Source: Phytopseudomonas seleniipraecipitans (GTDB lineage: Bacteria; Pseudomonadota; Gammaproteobacteria; Pseudomonadales; Pseudomonadaceae). Taken from it: a DNA stretch of 64,000 nt. The notes under the pieces were generated by a model. The model was not told where the DNA came from and did not search any database. It saw only the letters and a list, made by a program, of their open reading frames with translations. Location of the stretch: NCBI RefSeq assembly GCF_900102335.1, contig NZ_FNBM01000003.1, positions 186,001 through 250,000 on the forward strand. The letters run 5' to 3'. The position numbers and the translations under genes are program-made. Positions 1 to 8,932 of the stretch are shown one piece after another (position 1 is the first letter of the stretch; every line of letters begins with the position of its first letter).

Positions 1-94
1 GGCAAAGCTTGAACAGGCGCTTAGTCAGCCTCAGCGTAATCAGGCATGCTGAACGCCGCACTGAGCATGTCTTTACCGCCGACCAGGAGCCTGC

Positions 95-1879
95 ATGGCC
101 AGCCTTACGCCTTCCGCACCCGACCGTTTGCTGGACCTCAACGAGCTGTTGCGTGAGCTGGTTGCCCAGGGGCGAATCGCTCAGGAAAGTGCCGAGCAAT
201 GCCTGGCCATCCGCCGCAGTGGCGCCAGCAATGATCTTCACCCGCTGGAGTTTCTGGCCGCCCAGCAACTCGCCGACCTGTCGCGACCGGGCCGCACGCT
301 CGACCTGGAAAGCCTCACTCAGTGGTTGGCGCAACAGGCGGGCCAGCCCTACCTGCGCATCGACCCGCTGAAGATCGACGCCGCGGCTGTCACCCCATTG
401 ATGTCCTACGCCTTCGCCCAGCGCCACAAGATTCTGGCCGTGGCGGTCAACGCCGAGTCGGTGACCATCGCCAGCGCCCAGCCGTACATGCACGGCTGGG
501 AAGCCAACCTTACTCATGTGCTGAAGCGCTCGATCAAGCGCGTGGTCGCCAACCCGGCGGACATCCAGCGCTTCACCGTCGAGTTCTATCGCCTCGCCCG
601 CTCGGTCAGCGGCGCTACCAACAGCGACGCGAAAATCAGCAATGTCGGCAACTTCGAGCAATTGCTCAACCTCGGCGCTCAGGACCAGGAACCGGACGCC
701 AACGACGCCCACGTGGTGAACATCGTCGACTGGTTGTTCCAGTACGCCTTCCAGCAGCGCGCTAGTGACATTCATATCGAGCCACGGCGCGAACAAGGCA
801 GCGTGCGTTTTCGCATCGACGGTGTGCTGCACACCGTCTACCAGTTTCCCGCCCAGGTCACCATGGCCATCGTCAGCCGCCTGAAAACCTTGGGCCGCAT
901 GAACGTGGCCGAGAAGCGCAAGCCCCAGGATGGTCGGGTGAAAACCAAGACGCCGGCCGGCAACGAAGTGGAATTGCGCCTCTCGACCCTGCCCACCGCG
1001 TTCGGCGAAAAGATGGTAATGCGCATCTTCGACCCCGACGTACTGCTGCGCGGTTTCGATCAGTTGGGCTTCAGCCCGGACGACCTCAAGCGCTGGGAGA
1101 GCATGACCCGCCAGCCCAATGGCATCATTCTGGTCACCGGCCCCACCGGTTCGGGCAAGACCACCACGCTGTACACCACACTCAAGCAACTGGCGACGGA
1201 CGAGGTGAACGTCTGCACGATAGAAGACCCCATCGAGATGATCGAGGGCGCCTTCAACCAGATGCAGGTGCAGCACAACATCGACCTGACCTTCGCCAGC
1301 GGCGTGCGCGCCCTGATGCGGCAGGACCCGGACATCATCATGGTCGGCGAGATCCGCGACCTGGAAACCGCCGAGATGGCCATCCAGGCGGCGCTGACCG
1401 GCCACTTGGTGCTGTCCACTCTGCACACCAACGACGCGCCCAGCGCCATCACCCGCCTGCTCGAACTGGGCGTGCCGCATTACCTGCTCAAGGCCACCCT
1501 GCTCGGTGTCATGGCGCAGCGCCTGGTCCGCACGTTGTGCCCACATTGCAAGGCGCCGTTCGACCTCGACGAGGCGGATTGGCAGGAGCTGACCAAGCCC
1601 TGGAACGCACCGCTGCCAACCGGAGCGCACCGCGCGGTGGGCTGCGTCGAGTGTCGGGAAACCGGTTACCGTGGCCGTGCCGGGGTATACGAAATCATGG
1701 TGCTTAACGACGGCCTCAAGCCGCTGATCAGCGCCGACACCGACCTCTCGCCGCTGCGCCGTCAGGCCTTCAAGGACGGCATGCGTAGCCTTCGCCTGTC
1801 CGGCGCCCAGAAGGTCGCGGCAGGTCAAACCACCATCGAGGAAGTGCTGCGCGTGACGCCGCAGAGCGAACAGCGCTAA
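95..1879 (+). CDS. GspE/PulE-type secretion ATPase (orphan)
   Basis: A 594-residue hexameric traffic ATPase of the GspE/PilB/PulE family, which powers type II secretion or type IV pilus machines from the cytoplasmic face of the inner membrane. Visible are an N-terminal GspE-N-like region (about 70-165), the ASDIHIEP motif (223-230), Walker A GPTGSGKT (349-356), the Walker B/Asp-box region DPDIIMVGEIRD (411-422), and a tetracysteine zinc site (C480, C483, C515, C518). All catalytic elements look intact. No other secretion or pilus gene lies within the window, so its partner machine is unknown. The ATG at 95 is the first good start; upstream bases 1-94 show nothing clear. The family call is firm; the specific system is not. 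Confidence 0.9.
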   Translation: MASLTPSAPDRLLDLNELLRELVAQGRIAQESAEQCLAIRRSGASNDLHPLEFLAAQQLADLSRPGRTLDLESLTQWLAQQAGQPYLRIDPLKIDAAAVTPLMSYAFAQRHKILAVAVNAESVTIASAQPYMHGWEANLTHVLKRSIKRVVANPADIQRFTVEFYRLARSVSGATNSDAKISNVGNFEQLLNLGAQDQEPDANDAHVVNIVDWLFQYAFQQRASDIHIEPRREQGSVRFRIDGVLHTVYQFPAQVTMAIVSRLKTLGRMNVAEKRKPQDGRVKTKTPAGNEVELRLSTLPTAFGEKMVMRIFDPDVLLRGFDQLGFSPDDLKRWESMTRQPNGIILVTGPTGSGKTTTLYTTLKQLATDEVNVCTIEDPIEMIEGAFNQMQVQHNIDLTFASGVRALMRQDPDIIMVGEIRDLETAEMAIQAALTGHLVLSTLHTNDAPSAITRLLELGVPHYLLKATLLGVMAQRLVRTLCPHCKAPFDLDEADWQELTKPWNAPLPTGAHRAVGCVECRETGYRGRAGVYEIMVLNDGLKPLISADTDLSPLRRQAFKDGMRSLRLSGAQKVAAGQTTIEEVLRVTPQSEQR

Positions 1880-1932
1880 TCTGCAGGAAGCGAGGCTTGC
1901 CCGAGCTCGATATTCCTGCCAGGAGCGGCGCC

Positions 1933-3540
1933 ATGAATATCCGCCAGAAGATGATTGCCTGTGGGGCCGTCAGCATCATCGTCACGCTTCTGGTCGGGGG
2001 CATCGGCCTCTGGAGCCAGGCGCTGCTGGGCAATGCGCTGATTGCCACTGAAGTGAATGCCAACGCACTGCGCCATCATATGGATGGCGACATGATGCAC
2101 GACGCCCTGCGCGCCGATGTGCTCGCCGCCTTCCTCACCCCGCCCGGAGACAAGGCCGCCGCGGCGCAGGTACGCGAAGACCTGCACGAACACAGCGAGC
2201 GCTTCCGCCAAGCCATGGCGGAAAACAGCCAGCTACCGCTGGCGGCTGACATTCGCCAGGCCATCGACCAACTAGGCCCGGTTCTGGAGGCCTACATTCA
2301 GTCCGCTGAACGCATCATCGATCAAGCGTTGGTCGATCCTGCAGCGGCGCGCGCCTCGATGGCAGAATTTTCGCGCAGTTTCGCCGAACTCGAAACGCGC
2401 AACGAAGCGATCAGCGCGCAGATCGAAGCCAGCGTGGCGCAGACCCGAACGGACAGCCAAACCATGGTGCGCCAGGCTGCCTGGTGGCAATGGGGCAGCC
2501 TCGGCCTAGGCTGCCTGCTGATTCTGTGGATCACCCGGCGCCTGCTGCAAACGGTGCTGCAGCCGCTGGCGAAAATCATCCACGCTGCAAAGGCCATGGC
2601 CAAGGGCAACCTGCGCACCACCATCAGCGTCGACAGCAACGACGAGGCTGGCCAGCTGCAACAAGCGCTGGCGGACATGCAGGCAGGTTTGCGCCGCATG
2701 ATCGAGACCATTCGCAGCGAGAGTGAAGAGCTGCGCAAGGCCTCGCACAGCCTCAGCGAGACCTCCAGCGAGGTCGCCCGTGGCGCCAGCGAGCAGGCCG
2801 ATGGCGCCACCAGCATGGCCGCTGCCATGGAGCAGATGATTGGCAACATCGCGCAGATCGCCGAGCACACGCGCAGCGCCCGCGATATTTCCGAACAGTC
2901 GGAGCAGCTCACCACCAGCGGCGGGCAGGTGATTCTCGGCGTGGTCGACGGCATGAACGGTATCGCCGATGCGGTCAATCAGTCCTCGCAGACGATAACC
3001 GCACTCGGCCAGTCCTCCGAGCAGATCAACTCGATCATCCTGGTGATCAGGAGCATCGCCGAGCAGACCAACCTGCTTGCCCTCAACGCCGCCATCGAAG
3101 CCGCGCGTGCCGGCGAGGCAGGTCGCGGGTTCGCCGTAGTGGCCGACGAAGTGCGCAGCCTGGCGGCGCGCACCGCGCAATCGACCCAGGAAATCACTGT
3201 AATGATCCAGCGCATCAGCGAATCCACGATCGTTGCGGTGAAGAGCATGGACGCCGGCGTCAGCCGCGTGAGCGACGGCGTAACCATGGCTCAGCAAGCC
3301 AGTGCATCGATCAGTGAAATCCGTCGTGGCGTGCAGCGCTCCGCGCAAATGGTCGACGAGATTGCCCACACCATTACCGAGCAGTCCAAAGCCAGTAACG
3401 AAGTCGCCGAACGGGTGGAGATGATCAGTGAGGTAGCCCAGCGTAATAATCTGGCCATGCAGGACCTCGCCAGCATGCTCGCGCAGATGGACAACTCGGC
3501 ACAGGCCATGGAGGCCTCAGTGCGACGATTCGAGCTTTGA
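1933..3540 (+). CDS. Methyl-accepting chemotaxis protein
   Basis: A 535-residue transmembrane chemoreceptor that would control CheA kinase activity in response to a periplasmic ligand. TM1 is at about 8-30, followed by a helical periplasmic domain of about 150 residues, TM2 (about 184-202), a HAMP domain, and a long cytoplasmic signalling helix pair. The hairpin tip (about 376-407) carries the nearly invariant EQTNLLALNAAIEAARAGE stretch. The reading frame stays open back to 1897, but AGGAG at 1921-1925 sits 7 bases before the ATG at 1933, which decides the start. No C-terminal CheR-tethering pentapeptide is visible. The ligand cannot be predicted. It lies 53 bases after the ATPase gene and may share its transcript. 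Confidence 0.93.
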   Translation: MNIRQKMIACGAVSIIVTLLVGGIGLWSQALLGNALIATEVNANALRHHMDGDMMHDALRADVLAAFLTPPGDKAAAAQVREDLHEHSERFRQAMAENSQLPLAADIRQAIDQLGPVLEAYIQSAERIIDQALVDPAAARASMAEFSRSFAELETRNEAISAQIEASVAQTRTDSQTMVRQAAWWQWGSLGLGCLLILWITRRLLQTVLQPLAKIIHAAKAMAKGNLRTTISVDSNDEAGQLQQALADMQAGLRRMIETIRSESEELRKASHSLSETSSEVARGASEQADGATSMAAAMEQMIGNIAQIAEHTRSARDISEQSEQLTTSGGQVILGVVDGMNGIADAVNQSSQTITALGQSSEQINSIILVIRSIAEQTNLLALNAAIEAARAGEAGRGFAVVADEVRSLAARTAQSTQEITVMIQRISESTIVAVKSMDAGVSRVSDGVTMAQQASASISEIRRGVQRSAQMVDEIAHTITEQSKASNEVAERVEMISEVAQRNNLAMQDLASMLAQMDNSAQAMEASVRRFEL

Positions 3541-3616
3541 GACAACAGTCAAACAGACGAGACACAGGACAGGTATCATCCGTTTTCGATAGTCACTCAC
3601 AGGGATCTTCTTGCAC

Positions 3617-4540
3617 ATGGAAATCGGTACAGCAGTAGTTTTTCTATTCGTCGGCCTGGCCTTTGCCGTGCTGTTCATGGGCTTCAAGGTGGTGCCGCAA
3701 GGCTCGCAGTGGACGGTCGAACGCTTCGGGCGCTACACCACTACCCTGCGCCCAGGTCTCAACATCATCGTGCCGGTGATGGACCGTATCGGTCGCAAGC
3801 TCAATGTCATGGAAAGCGTACTGGATATTCCGCCTCAGGAAGTCATCACCGCCGACAACGCCACCGTGCAGATCGATGCGGTGTGCTTCTTCCAGGTGAT
3901 CAATTCAGCCCAGGCCGCCTACGAGGTGAACAACCTCGAACACGCCATCCGTAACCTGCTGCAGACCAATATCCGTACCGTGCTCGGTTCCATGGAGCTG
4001 GACGCCATGCTCAGCCAGCGTGACGGCATCAACGAGAAGTTGCTGAGAACCGTTGACGAGGCTACCGCGCCCTGGGGCATCAAGATCACCCGGATCGAGA
4101 TCAAGGACATCAGCCCGCCTGCGGACCTGATGGCGGCAATGTCGGGGCAGATGAAGGCCGAACGTATCAAGCGTGCGCAGATTCTCGAAGCGGAAGGCCT
4201 GCGTGCCGCCGCCATTCTCACGGCGGAAGGCAAGAAGCAGGCACAGATTCTCGAGGCGGAAGGTGAGCGTCAGGCCGCCTTTCTTGAGGCTGAAGCCCGC
4301 GAACGAGCTGCCGCTGCTGAAGCTGAAGCGACGCGCGTGGTGTCCGTGGCGATTGCCGAAGGTAACGTCCAGGCGGTCAATTACTTCGTGGCGCAAAAAT
4401 ACATCGATGCTCTCGGCCGACTGGCCAGTGCCAACAACAGCAAGGTCATTCTGATGCCGCTGGAAGCCAGCCAGATGATCGGCGCAGTTGGCGGCATTGG
4501 CGAGATCGTCAAAGCCACGTTCACCGACAAGAAGGCCTGA
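3617..4540 (+). CDS. SPFH/band 7 (stomatin-like, QmcA-type) membrane protein
   Basis: A 307-residue SPFH-domain protein: one N-terminal membrane segment (about 5-25), a band-7 domain starting near [16 protein letters not shown], then an Ala/Glu-rich coiled coil with repeats of the QILEAEGxRxAA type (about 180-245). Such proteins oligomerise in membrane microdomains and often partner NfeD or FtsH-type proteases. The next gene is an NfeD homologue 3 bases downstream, which supports the QmcA/stomatin assignment. Start choice is open: an AGGGA at 3601-3605 is ideally spaced for a TTG at 3611, while the ATG at 3617 is the conventional start, two codons later in the same frame. Confidence 0.9.
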   Translation: MEIGTAVVFLFVGLAFAVLFMGFKVVPQGSQWTVERFGRYTTTLRPGLNIIVPVMDRIGRKLNVMESVLDIPPQEVITADNATVQIDAVCFFQVINSAQAAYEVNNLEHAIRNLLQTNIRTVLGSMELDAMLSQRDGINEKLLRTVDEATAPWGIKITRIEIKDISPPADLMAAMSGQMKAERIKRAQILEAEGLRAAAILTAEGKKQAQILEAEGERQAAFLEAEARERAAAAEAEATRVVSVAIAEGNVQAVNYFVAQKYIDALGRLASANNSKVILMPLEASQMIGAVGGIGEIVKATFTDKKA

Positions 4541-4543
4541 GTC

Positions 4544-4996
4544 ATGCTGGCTTATCTGCAGACCCTGACATTCTGGGACTGGCTGGCGCTCGGTACTGTG
4601 CTGCTGATTCTTGAAGTGTTCGGTACCGGCGGCTATCTGCTGTGGATTGGCCTGGCAGCAGCCGCCGTCGGCGTGTTGGTCTACCTGATCCCCGATACGC
4701 CGTGGGCGCTGCAGTTCATCCTGTTTGGCAGCCTGTCGCTACTGACCGCGGTGCTGTGGTGGCGTCGCCAACGCAGCAGTGATGAGCGGTCCGAACAACC
4801 GGGCCTCAATAGCCGCGGGCATGAGCTACAGGGGCGCCAGTTCGTGCTGCACGATGCCATTGTCGACGGGCGCGGCAAGATCAAGGCCGGGGATTCACTG
4901 TGGCTGGTGGCGGGCCCGGATCTACCGGTCGGCACACACGTCGAAGTCATCGGCCAGGAGGGCGTAGTGCTCAAAGTGCGCCGGGTAATCGCATAG
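4544..4996 (+). CDS. NfeD-like membrane protein
   Basis: A 150-residue short-type NfeD protein, lacking the ClpP-like protease domain of long NfeD. Two to three hydrophobic helices fill residues 10-75. A charged linker follows, then a C-terminal OB-fold domain (about 90-150) ending in the typical pattern PVGTHVEVIGQEGVVLKVRR. Short NfeD proteins are encoded next to SPFH/stomatin genes, as here (ATG 3 bases after the stop of the SPFH gene), and are thought to help assemble or regulate them in the membrane. No catalytic residues are expected or seen. Confidence 0.87.
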   Translation: MLAYLQTLTFWDWLALGTVLLILEVFGTGGYLLWIGLAAAAVGVLVYLIPDTPWALQFILFGSLSLLTAVLWWRRQRSSDERSEQPGLNSRGHELQGRQFVLHDAIVDGRGKIKAGDSLWLVAGPDLPVGTHVEVIGQEGVVLKVRRVIA

Positions 4997-5103
4997 CGTG
5001 GCACGGCTCGATCCGCATGATCGACCTGCGATGGTCGATCAGTGGAACCAGTAACAAGGTGGTGCACTCCTAAGCAATAGGAAAATCAACAGGAGTTACC
5101 GCT

Positions 5104-5406
5104 ATGCGCCGCTTGAGTCCGCTGTTGTTTGCCGGCCTGTTTCTGGCCATTTCATCTCAGACCTACGCTGCCGGTCTGCGCGATATTCTGTCCTCGGGTG
5201 CGACCACCGCGTCGACTTACCTGACGTTCAAGGACAACAAGATGATTATCCCTGCGCAGGATGACGCCAGCAGCTACGTGGCCAGCAACGGCGAAATCCG
5301 TGGCCCGTACCTGGAAGCTGCACTGCAGAAGATCCGCGCGGATCATCCGGATCTGCAAGCCAGCGATCTGGAACTGGCAACCGCCATTCTTACCGCAGAA
5401 CAGTGA
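5104..5406 (+). CDS. Exported DUF2388-family protein
   Basis: A 100-residue exported protein with a clear Sec signal peptide (basic MRRL, hydrophobic core to about residue 20, cleavage near TYA|AG). The mature part begins LRDILSSGATTASTYLTF and ends LELATAILTAEQ, a pattern I recognise from the small Pseudomonas-typical DUF2388 family, of unknown function. GGAG at about 5091-5095 precedes the ATG. A strong terminator lies 4 bases after the stop, so the gene appears to be expressed alone. Confidence 0.8.
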   Translation: MRRLSPLLFAGLFLAISSQTYAAGLRDILSSGATTASTYLTFKDNKMIIPAQDDASSYVASNGEIRGPYLEAALQKIRADHPDLQASDLELATAILTAEQ

Positions 5407-5410
5407 TGAA

Positions 5411-5434
5411 AAAGCCGGCCTAAAGGCCGGCTTT
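5411..5434. terminator. Bidirectional intrinsic terminator
   Basis: The stem AAAGCCGGCC / GGCCGGCTTT with loop TAAA is flanked by A-rich sequence on the left and a T-run on the right. It therefore serves both the plus-strand DUF2388 gene ending at 5406 and the minus-strand gcvH ending at 5455. Confidence 0.9.
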
Positions 5435-5454
5435 TTCTATGCATCGAGGGCAGC

Positions 5455-5838
5455 TCAGCCGTCGATGCTGGCGCCGTAAGCAGCGCTGTCGAGCAGCTTC
5501 TCCAACTCCGCGGCATCACTGGGCTGCAGCTTGAAGAACCAGCTGCCGTAGGGGTCGTTGTTGACGCTTTCCGGGCTGTCAGCCAGCGCTTCGTTGATCG
5601 CGATGACTTCACCACCAACCGGTGCGTAGATGTCGGACGCAGCCTTCACCGACTCAACCACTCCGGCTTCCTGACAAGCATTCAGTGCCTTGCCGACTTC
5701 CGGCAACTCGATGAACACCACATCGCCCAACGCTTCCTGAGCATGGTCGGAAATGCCCACGGTTACGCTGCCGTCGGCCTCCAGGCGCGCCCATTCGTGG
5801 CTGGTGGCATAACGCAGATCGGCGGGGATAGAACTCAT
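5455..5838 (-). CDS. gcvH: Glycine cleavage system H protein
   Basis: A 127-residue lipoyl-carrier protein of the glycine cleavage system, shuttling the aminomethyl group between P, T and L proteins. The lipoylation motif ESVKAASD is present with lysine at about residue 65. The N-terminal [12 protein letters not shown] is typical. The frame opens at 5853, but AGGAA lies 7 bases before the ATG at 5838, which gives the canonical N-terminus. It follows gcvT by 71 bases on the same strand; that gap contains a small GACGGC/GCCGTC stem (5861-5878). No gcvP is adjacent. Confidence 0.96.
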   Translation of the reverse strand: MSSIPADLRYATSHEWARLEADGSVTVGISDHAQEALGDVVFIELPEVGKALNACQEAGVVESVKAASDIYAPVGGEVIAINEALADSPESVNNDPYGSWFFKLQPSDAAELEKLLDSAAYGASIDG

Positions 5839-5909
5839 GTTGTCGTTCCTCATCAGACAGGACGGCGACCGGGCCGTCGGGGAAATTTAGCAGGCGTACG
5901 GGGGCTACG

Positions 5910-7004
5910 TCAGATCAACACTTTGCCATGGCGCACGAAACTTGGCTTGACCACTCGTAGCGGGTACCACTTGCCACGAATTTCGACTTCAGCGCGATCC
6001 CCAGTACTCGCTGGTACGCGGGCCAGGGCGATCGACTTGCCGAGCGTCGGCGAGAAGCTGCCACTAGTGATTTCACCCTCGCCTACGCCATCCACCCGCA
6101 CCACCTGATTAGCACGCAGCACCCCGCGCTCCTCAAGCACCACGCCAACCAGGCGCGAGTGTGAGCCCTCCTGCCGCTGACGCTGCAATGCTTCGCGGCC
6201 GATGAAGGCGCGCTCGGCTGGCTCCCAGGCCACTGCCCAGGCGAGGTTGGCAGCCAGTGGCGAAACCTGCTCGTCCATGTCCTGGCCGTAGAGGTTCATG
6301 CCGGCTTCAAGGCGCAAGGTGTCGCGGGCGCCCAGACCGATCGGCGAGATGCCCGCGCCCACCAAATCATTGAAGAACGCGACCGCTTCGCCAGCTGGCA
6401 GCATGATTTCCAGACCATCTTCGCCGGTGTAGCCGGTCCGCGCGATGAACCATTCGCCGTCAGCCAACCCCTGGAACGGCGCGAGGTCGTGAATCAGCTT
6501 GGCGCGCGACTGACTGACCAGCTCGGTAGTTTTGGCGCGCGCTTTGGGACCCTGGATGGCGAACATCGCCAGGTCGCTGCGTTCACGCAACTCGACCACG
6601 AAGTCGCCACTCTGCGCGCGCATCCAAGCCAGATCCTTGTCACGCGTGGCCGCATTGACCACCAGTCGATAGGACGGCGCAGGCGATGAGTCGAGCAGGT
6701 AAACGATCAGGTCGTCGATAACCCCGCCGTGTTCATTGAGCATGGCGCTGTACAGCGCCTTGCCCGGCGCCTGCAGGCGCGCCACATCATTAGCGAGCAG
6801 GCGCTGCAGATAATCTTTGGCTTCGCTGCCGAGCACATCGACCACGGTCATGTGCGAGACATCGAAAACCCCGCAATCGCGGCGCACCTGATGGTGCTCC
6901 TCGACCTGCGAGCCGTAATGCAGCGGCATGTCCCAGCCGCCGAAATCGACCATCTTCGCGCCGAGTGCGAGGTGCAGGTCGTAAAGAGGTGTGCATTGTC
7001 CCAT
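5910..7004 (-). CDS. gcvT: Glycine cleavage system T protein (aminomethyltransferase)
   Basis: A 364-residue folate-dependent aminomethyltransferase that releases ammonia and makes 5,10-methylene-THF from the H-protein-bound intermediate. Seen are the N-terminal PLYDLHLALGAKMVDFGGWDMPLHY region, the DVSHM motif and the C-terminal GEITSGSFSPTLGKSIALARV segment, all typical of GcvT. The frame is open to 7307, but AGGAG is spaced 5 bases before the ATG at 7004. The resulting length matches the family. It forms an operon with gcvH. I looked for a glycine riboswitch in the 206-base leader and saw none. Confidence 0.96.
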   Translation of the reverse strand: MGQCTPLYDLHLALGAKMVDFGGWDMPLHYGSQVEEHHQVRRDCGVFDVSHMTVVDVLGSEAKDYLQRLLANDVARLQAPGKALYSAMLNEHGGVIDDLIVYLLDSSPAPSYRLVVNAATRDKDLAWMRAQSGDFVVELRERSDLAMFAIQGPKARAKTTELVSQSRAKLIHDLAPFQGLADGEWFIARTGYTGEDGLEIMLPAGEAVAFFNDLVGAGISPIGLGARDTLRLEAGMNLYGQDMDEQVSPLAANLAWAVAWEPAERAFIGREALQRQRQEGSHSRLVGVVLEERGVLRANQVVRVDGVGEGEITSGSFSPTLGKSIALARVPASTGDRAEVEIRGKWYPLRVVKPSFVRHGKVLI

Positions 7005-7106
7005 GGGATCTCCTTCCGGGCGTTGCAAGGCTGTAGCGCGCGCGGATAGGGCCATTCCAGATGATTTTGGAAGTGGCTGCATGGCGGGCCGCAGCGAATG
7101 GCGCGC

Positions 7107-7135
7107 ATTGTAGCCGCATGGCCGGGGCCGGTCAT
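7107..7135 (-). promoter_or_regulatory. Candidate sigma-70 promoter for gcvTH
   Basis: On the minus strand ATGACC (7135-7130) and TACAAT (7112-7107) are separated by 17 bases, 4/6 and 5/6 matches to the -35 and -10 consensus. It lies about 100 bases upstream of the gcvT start and downstream of the preceding permease gene. Assigned by eye only. Confidence 0.45.
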
Positions 7136-7210
7136 CTTGGACATTGGCAGCCCTTGTAACAAAGCCAGCAGGATGGCTCACCAGACGCCCTGGCATCTGC
7201 CTGATGCCGT

Positions 7211-8827
7211 CTATCCGATTCGATGCGCAGAGCGGCGAATCAGCACGATCACAGGCAACAGACCGACCAGCACCAACGTCAGCGCCGGTAATGCCGCGCG
7301 GGCCCATTCGCCTTCACTGGTCATTTCAAAAATCCGCACGGCGAGGGTGTCCCAGCCGAACGGCCGCATCAGCAGCGTGGCGGGCATTTCCTTGAGTACA
7401 TCGACGAACACCAGCAGCGCGGCCGACAGTGCGCCGGGCGTCAGCAGCGGCAGATACACACGCAGAAATAGCGGCGCACCGCCCACGCCCAGGCTGCGTG
7501 ATGCCTGCGGCAGTGTCGGGCGAATGCGCGCCAGGCTGGCTTCCAACGGCCCGTAGGCCACCGCCAGGAAGCGGATCAGATAGGCGAGCAGCAGCGCGCC
7601 GAGACTGCCGAGCAACACGGCCTTGCCAGCGCCGCCCAGCCAGCCCGACAGAGGGATGACCACCCTGTTATCCAGCGTACTGAAGGCCAGCATGATCGCC
7701 ACCGCCAGCATCGAACCTGGCAGCGCGTAGCCCAGGTTGGCAAGGCCCACGGTGGCGCCCATCACTCGCGTTGGCGCCATGCGCCGAGCGAATGCCAACA
7801 GCAATGCCACCGAGACGGTGATCAGCGCCGCGATCACCCCCAAGTACAGCGTGTGCTGGATCAGCGCTAGGTAACGCTCATCCAGGTCGAAGCGGCCACG
7901 CTGCCAGAACCACACCAGCAACTGCAGCAACGGAATGACGAAGGCGCAGGCGAACACCAGCAGGCACCAGGCGCTCGCCGCGACCGCGCGCAGGCCGCTC
8001 AGGCGATACAACGGGCCACTACGTGCACGCTCAGTCGAAGGCCGCGTGGCGCCTCGGGCACGACGTTCACCGTAAAGCACCAGCATCACCGCGAACAGCA
8101 GCAGGCAGGCCAGCTGTGCGGCGCTGCCGAGGCTGTAGAAGCCGTACCAGGTCTTGTAGATGGCCGTGGTGAAGGTGTCGTAGTTAAACACCGACACGGC
8201 GCCGAAATCCGCCAGCGTCTCCATCAACGCCAGCGCCAGGCCGGCGCCGATAGCCGGACGAGCCATCGGCAAAGCGACCCGCCAAAACGCCTGCAAGGGC
8301 GTATGCCCAAGCGTACGCGCCGCTTCCATCAGCCCTCGGCCCTGAGCGAGAAAGGCATTGCGCGCGAGCAGGTAGACGTAGGGGTAGAACACCAGCACCA
8401 GAACGATAATCACCCCGGCCGTGGAACGCACCCGGGGAAACCGTACGCCCGTGCCAAACCACTCACGCAGCAGGGTTTGCACCGGCCCGGAGAAATCCAG
8501 CAGGCCGACGAACACGAACGCCAGCACGTAGGCGGGAATCGCGAACGGCAGCATCAGCGCCCAATCCAGCCAGCGCCGGCCGGGAAACTCACACAAACTG
8601 GTCAACCAGGCAAGGCTTACGCCCAGCACCGTCACGCCGACACCCACCCCGAGCACCAGCGTCAGGGTATTGCCGATCAGCCGTGGCAATTGGGTCTGCC
8701 ACAGGTGCGACCAAATCTGCCGATCCACCTCGTGCCAGCTGGACAGCAGCACTGCCAGCGGCATCAGCACCAGCAGGGCCACGGCGAAGGCGATGGGGTA
8801 CCAGCGGCGCTGGGCGGGGTGGGCCAC
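7211..8827 (-). CDS. Ferric-iron ABC transporter permease (FbpB type, double module)
   Basis: A 538-residue inner-membrane permease with two BPD_transp_1 modules in tandem, each about six helices, as in FbpB/HitB/SfuB. The EAA-type loops appear near GLMEAARTLGHTPLQAFWRVALP in the first half and PQASRSLGVGGAPLFLRVYLP in the second. The frame is open to a TTG at 8848, but AGGAG placed 5 bases upstream points to GTG at 8827. The gene follows the binding-protein gene after a strong hairpin. The ATPase subunit expected of an FbpABC importer is not encoded on either side, so it must be supplied from elsewhere. Confidence 0.9.
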   Translation of the reverse strand: MAHPAQRRWYPIAFAVALLVLMPLAVLLSSWHEVDRQIWSHLWQTQLPRLIGNTLTLVLGVGVGVTVLGVSLAWLTSLCEFPGRRWLDWALMLPFAIPAYVLAFVFVGLLDFSGPVQTLLREWFGTGVRFPRVRSTAGVIIVLVLVFYPYVYLLARNAFLAQGRGLMEAARTLGHTPLQAFWRVALPMARPAIGAGLALALMETLADFGAVSVFNYDTFTTAIYKTWYGFYSLGSAAQLACLLLFAVMLVLYGERRARGATRPSTERARSGPLYRLSGLRAVAASAWCLLVFACAFVIPLLQLLVWFWQRGRFDLDERYLALIQHTLYLGVIAALITVSVALLLAFARRMAPTRVMGATVGLANLGYALPGSMLAVAIMLAFSTLDNRVVIPLSGWLGGAGKAVLLGSLGALLLAYLIRFLAVAYGPLEASLARIRPTLPQASRSLGVGGAPLFLRVYLPLLTPGALSAALLVFVDVLKEMPATLLMRPFGWDTLAVRIFEMTSEGEWARAALPALTLVLVGLLPVIVLIRRSAHRIG

Positions 8828-8851
8828 ACAAACTCCTAGAAAGCGCAAAGC

Positions 8852-8880
8852 ACGACGCCCCGGACCAGCCGGGGCGTCGT
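8852..8880 (-). terminator. Intercistronic hairpin between iron-binding protein and permease genes
   Basis: A perfect 12-bp inverted repeat (ACGACGCCCCGG / CCGGGGCGTCGT, 5-base loop) lies 52 bases after the binding-protein stop codon and 24 bases before the permease start. No T-run follows on the minus strand, so it is more likely a partial terminator or mRNA-stabilising stem than a full stop. Such a stem would make more binding protein than permease. Confidence 0.6.
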
Positions 8881-8932
8881 AGTCAGCACCTGAAGAACGC
8901 TCAGCAGGGAGCTCAGGCGCAGCGGTCGGTAA

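Noticed and set aside
7005..7210. Possible glycine riboswitch in the gcvT leader
   Set aside because: No paired aptamer-like conserved elements could be recognised in the 206 bases; only a promoter-like pair was found.
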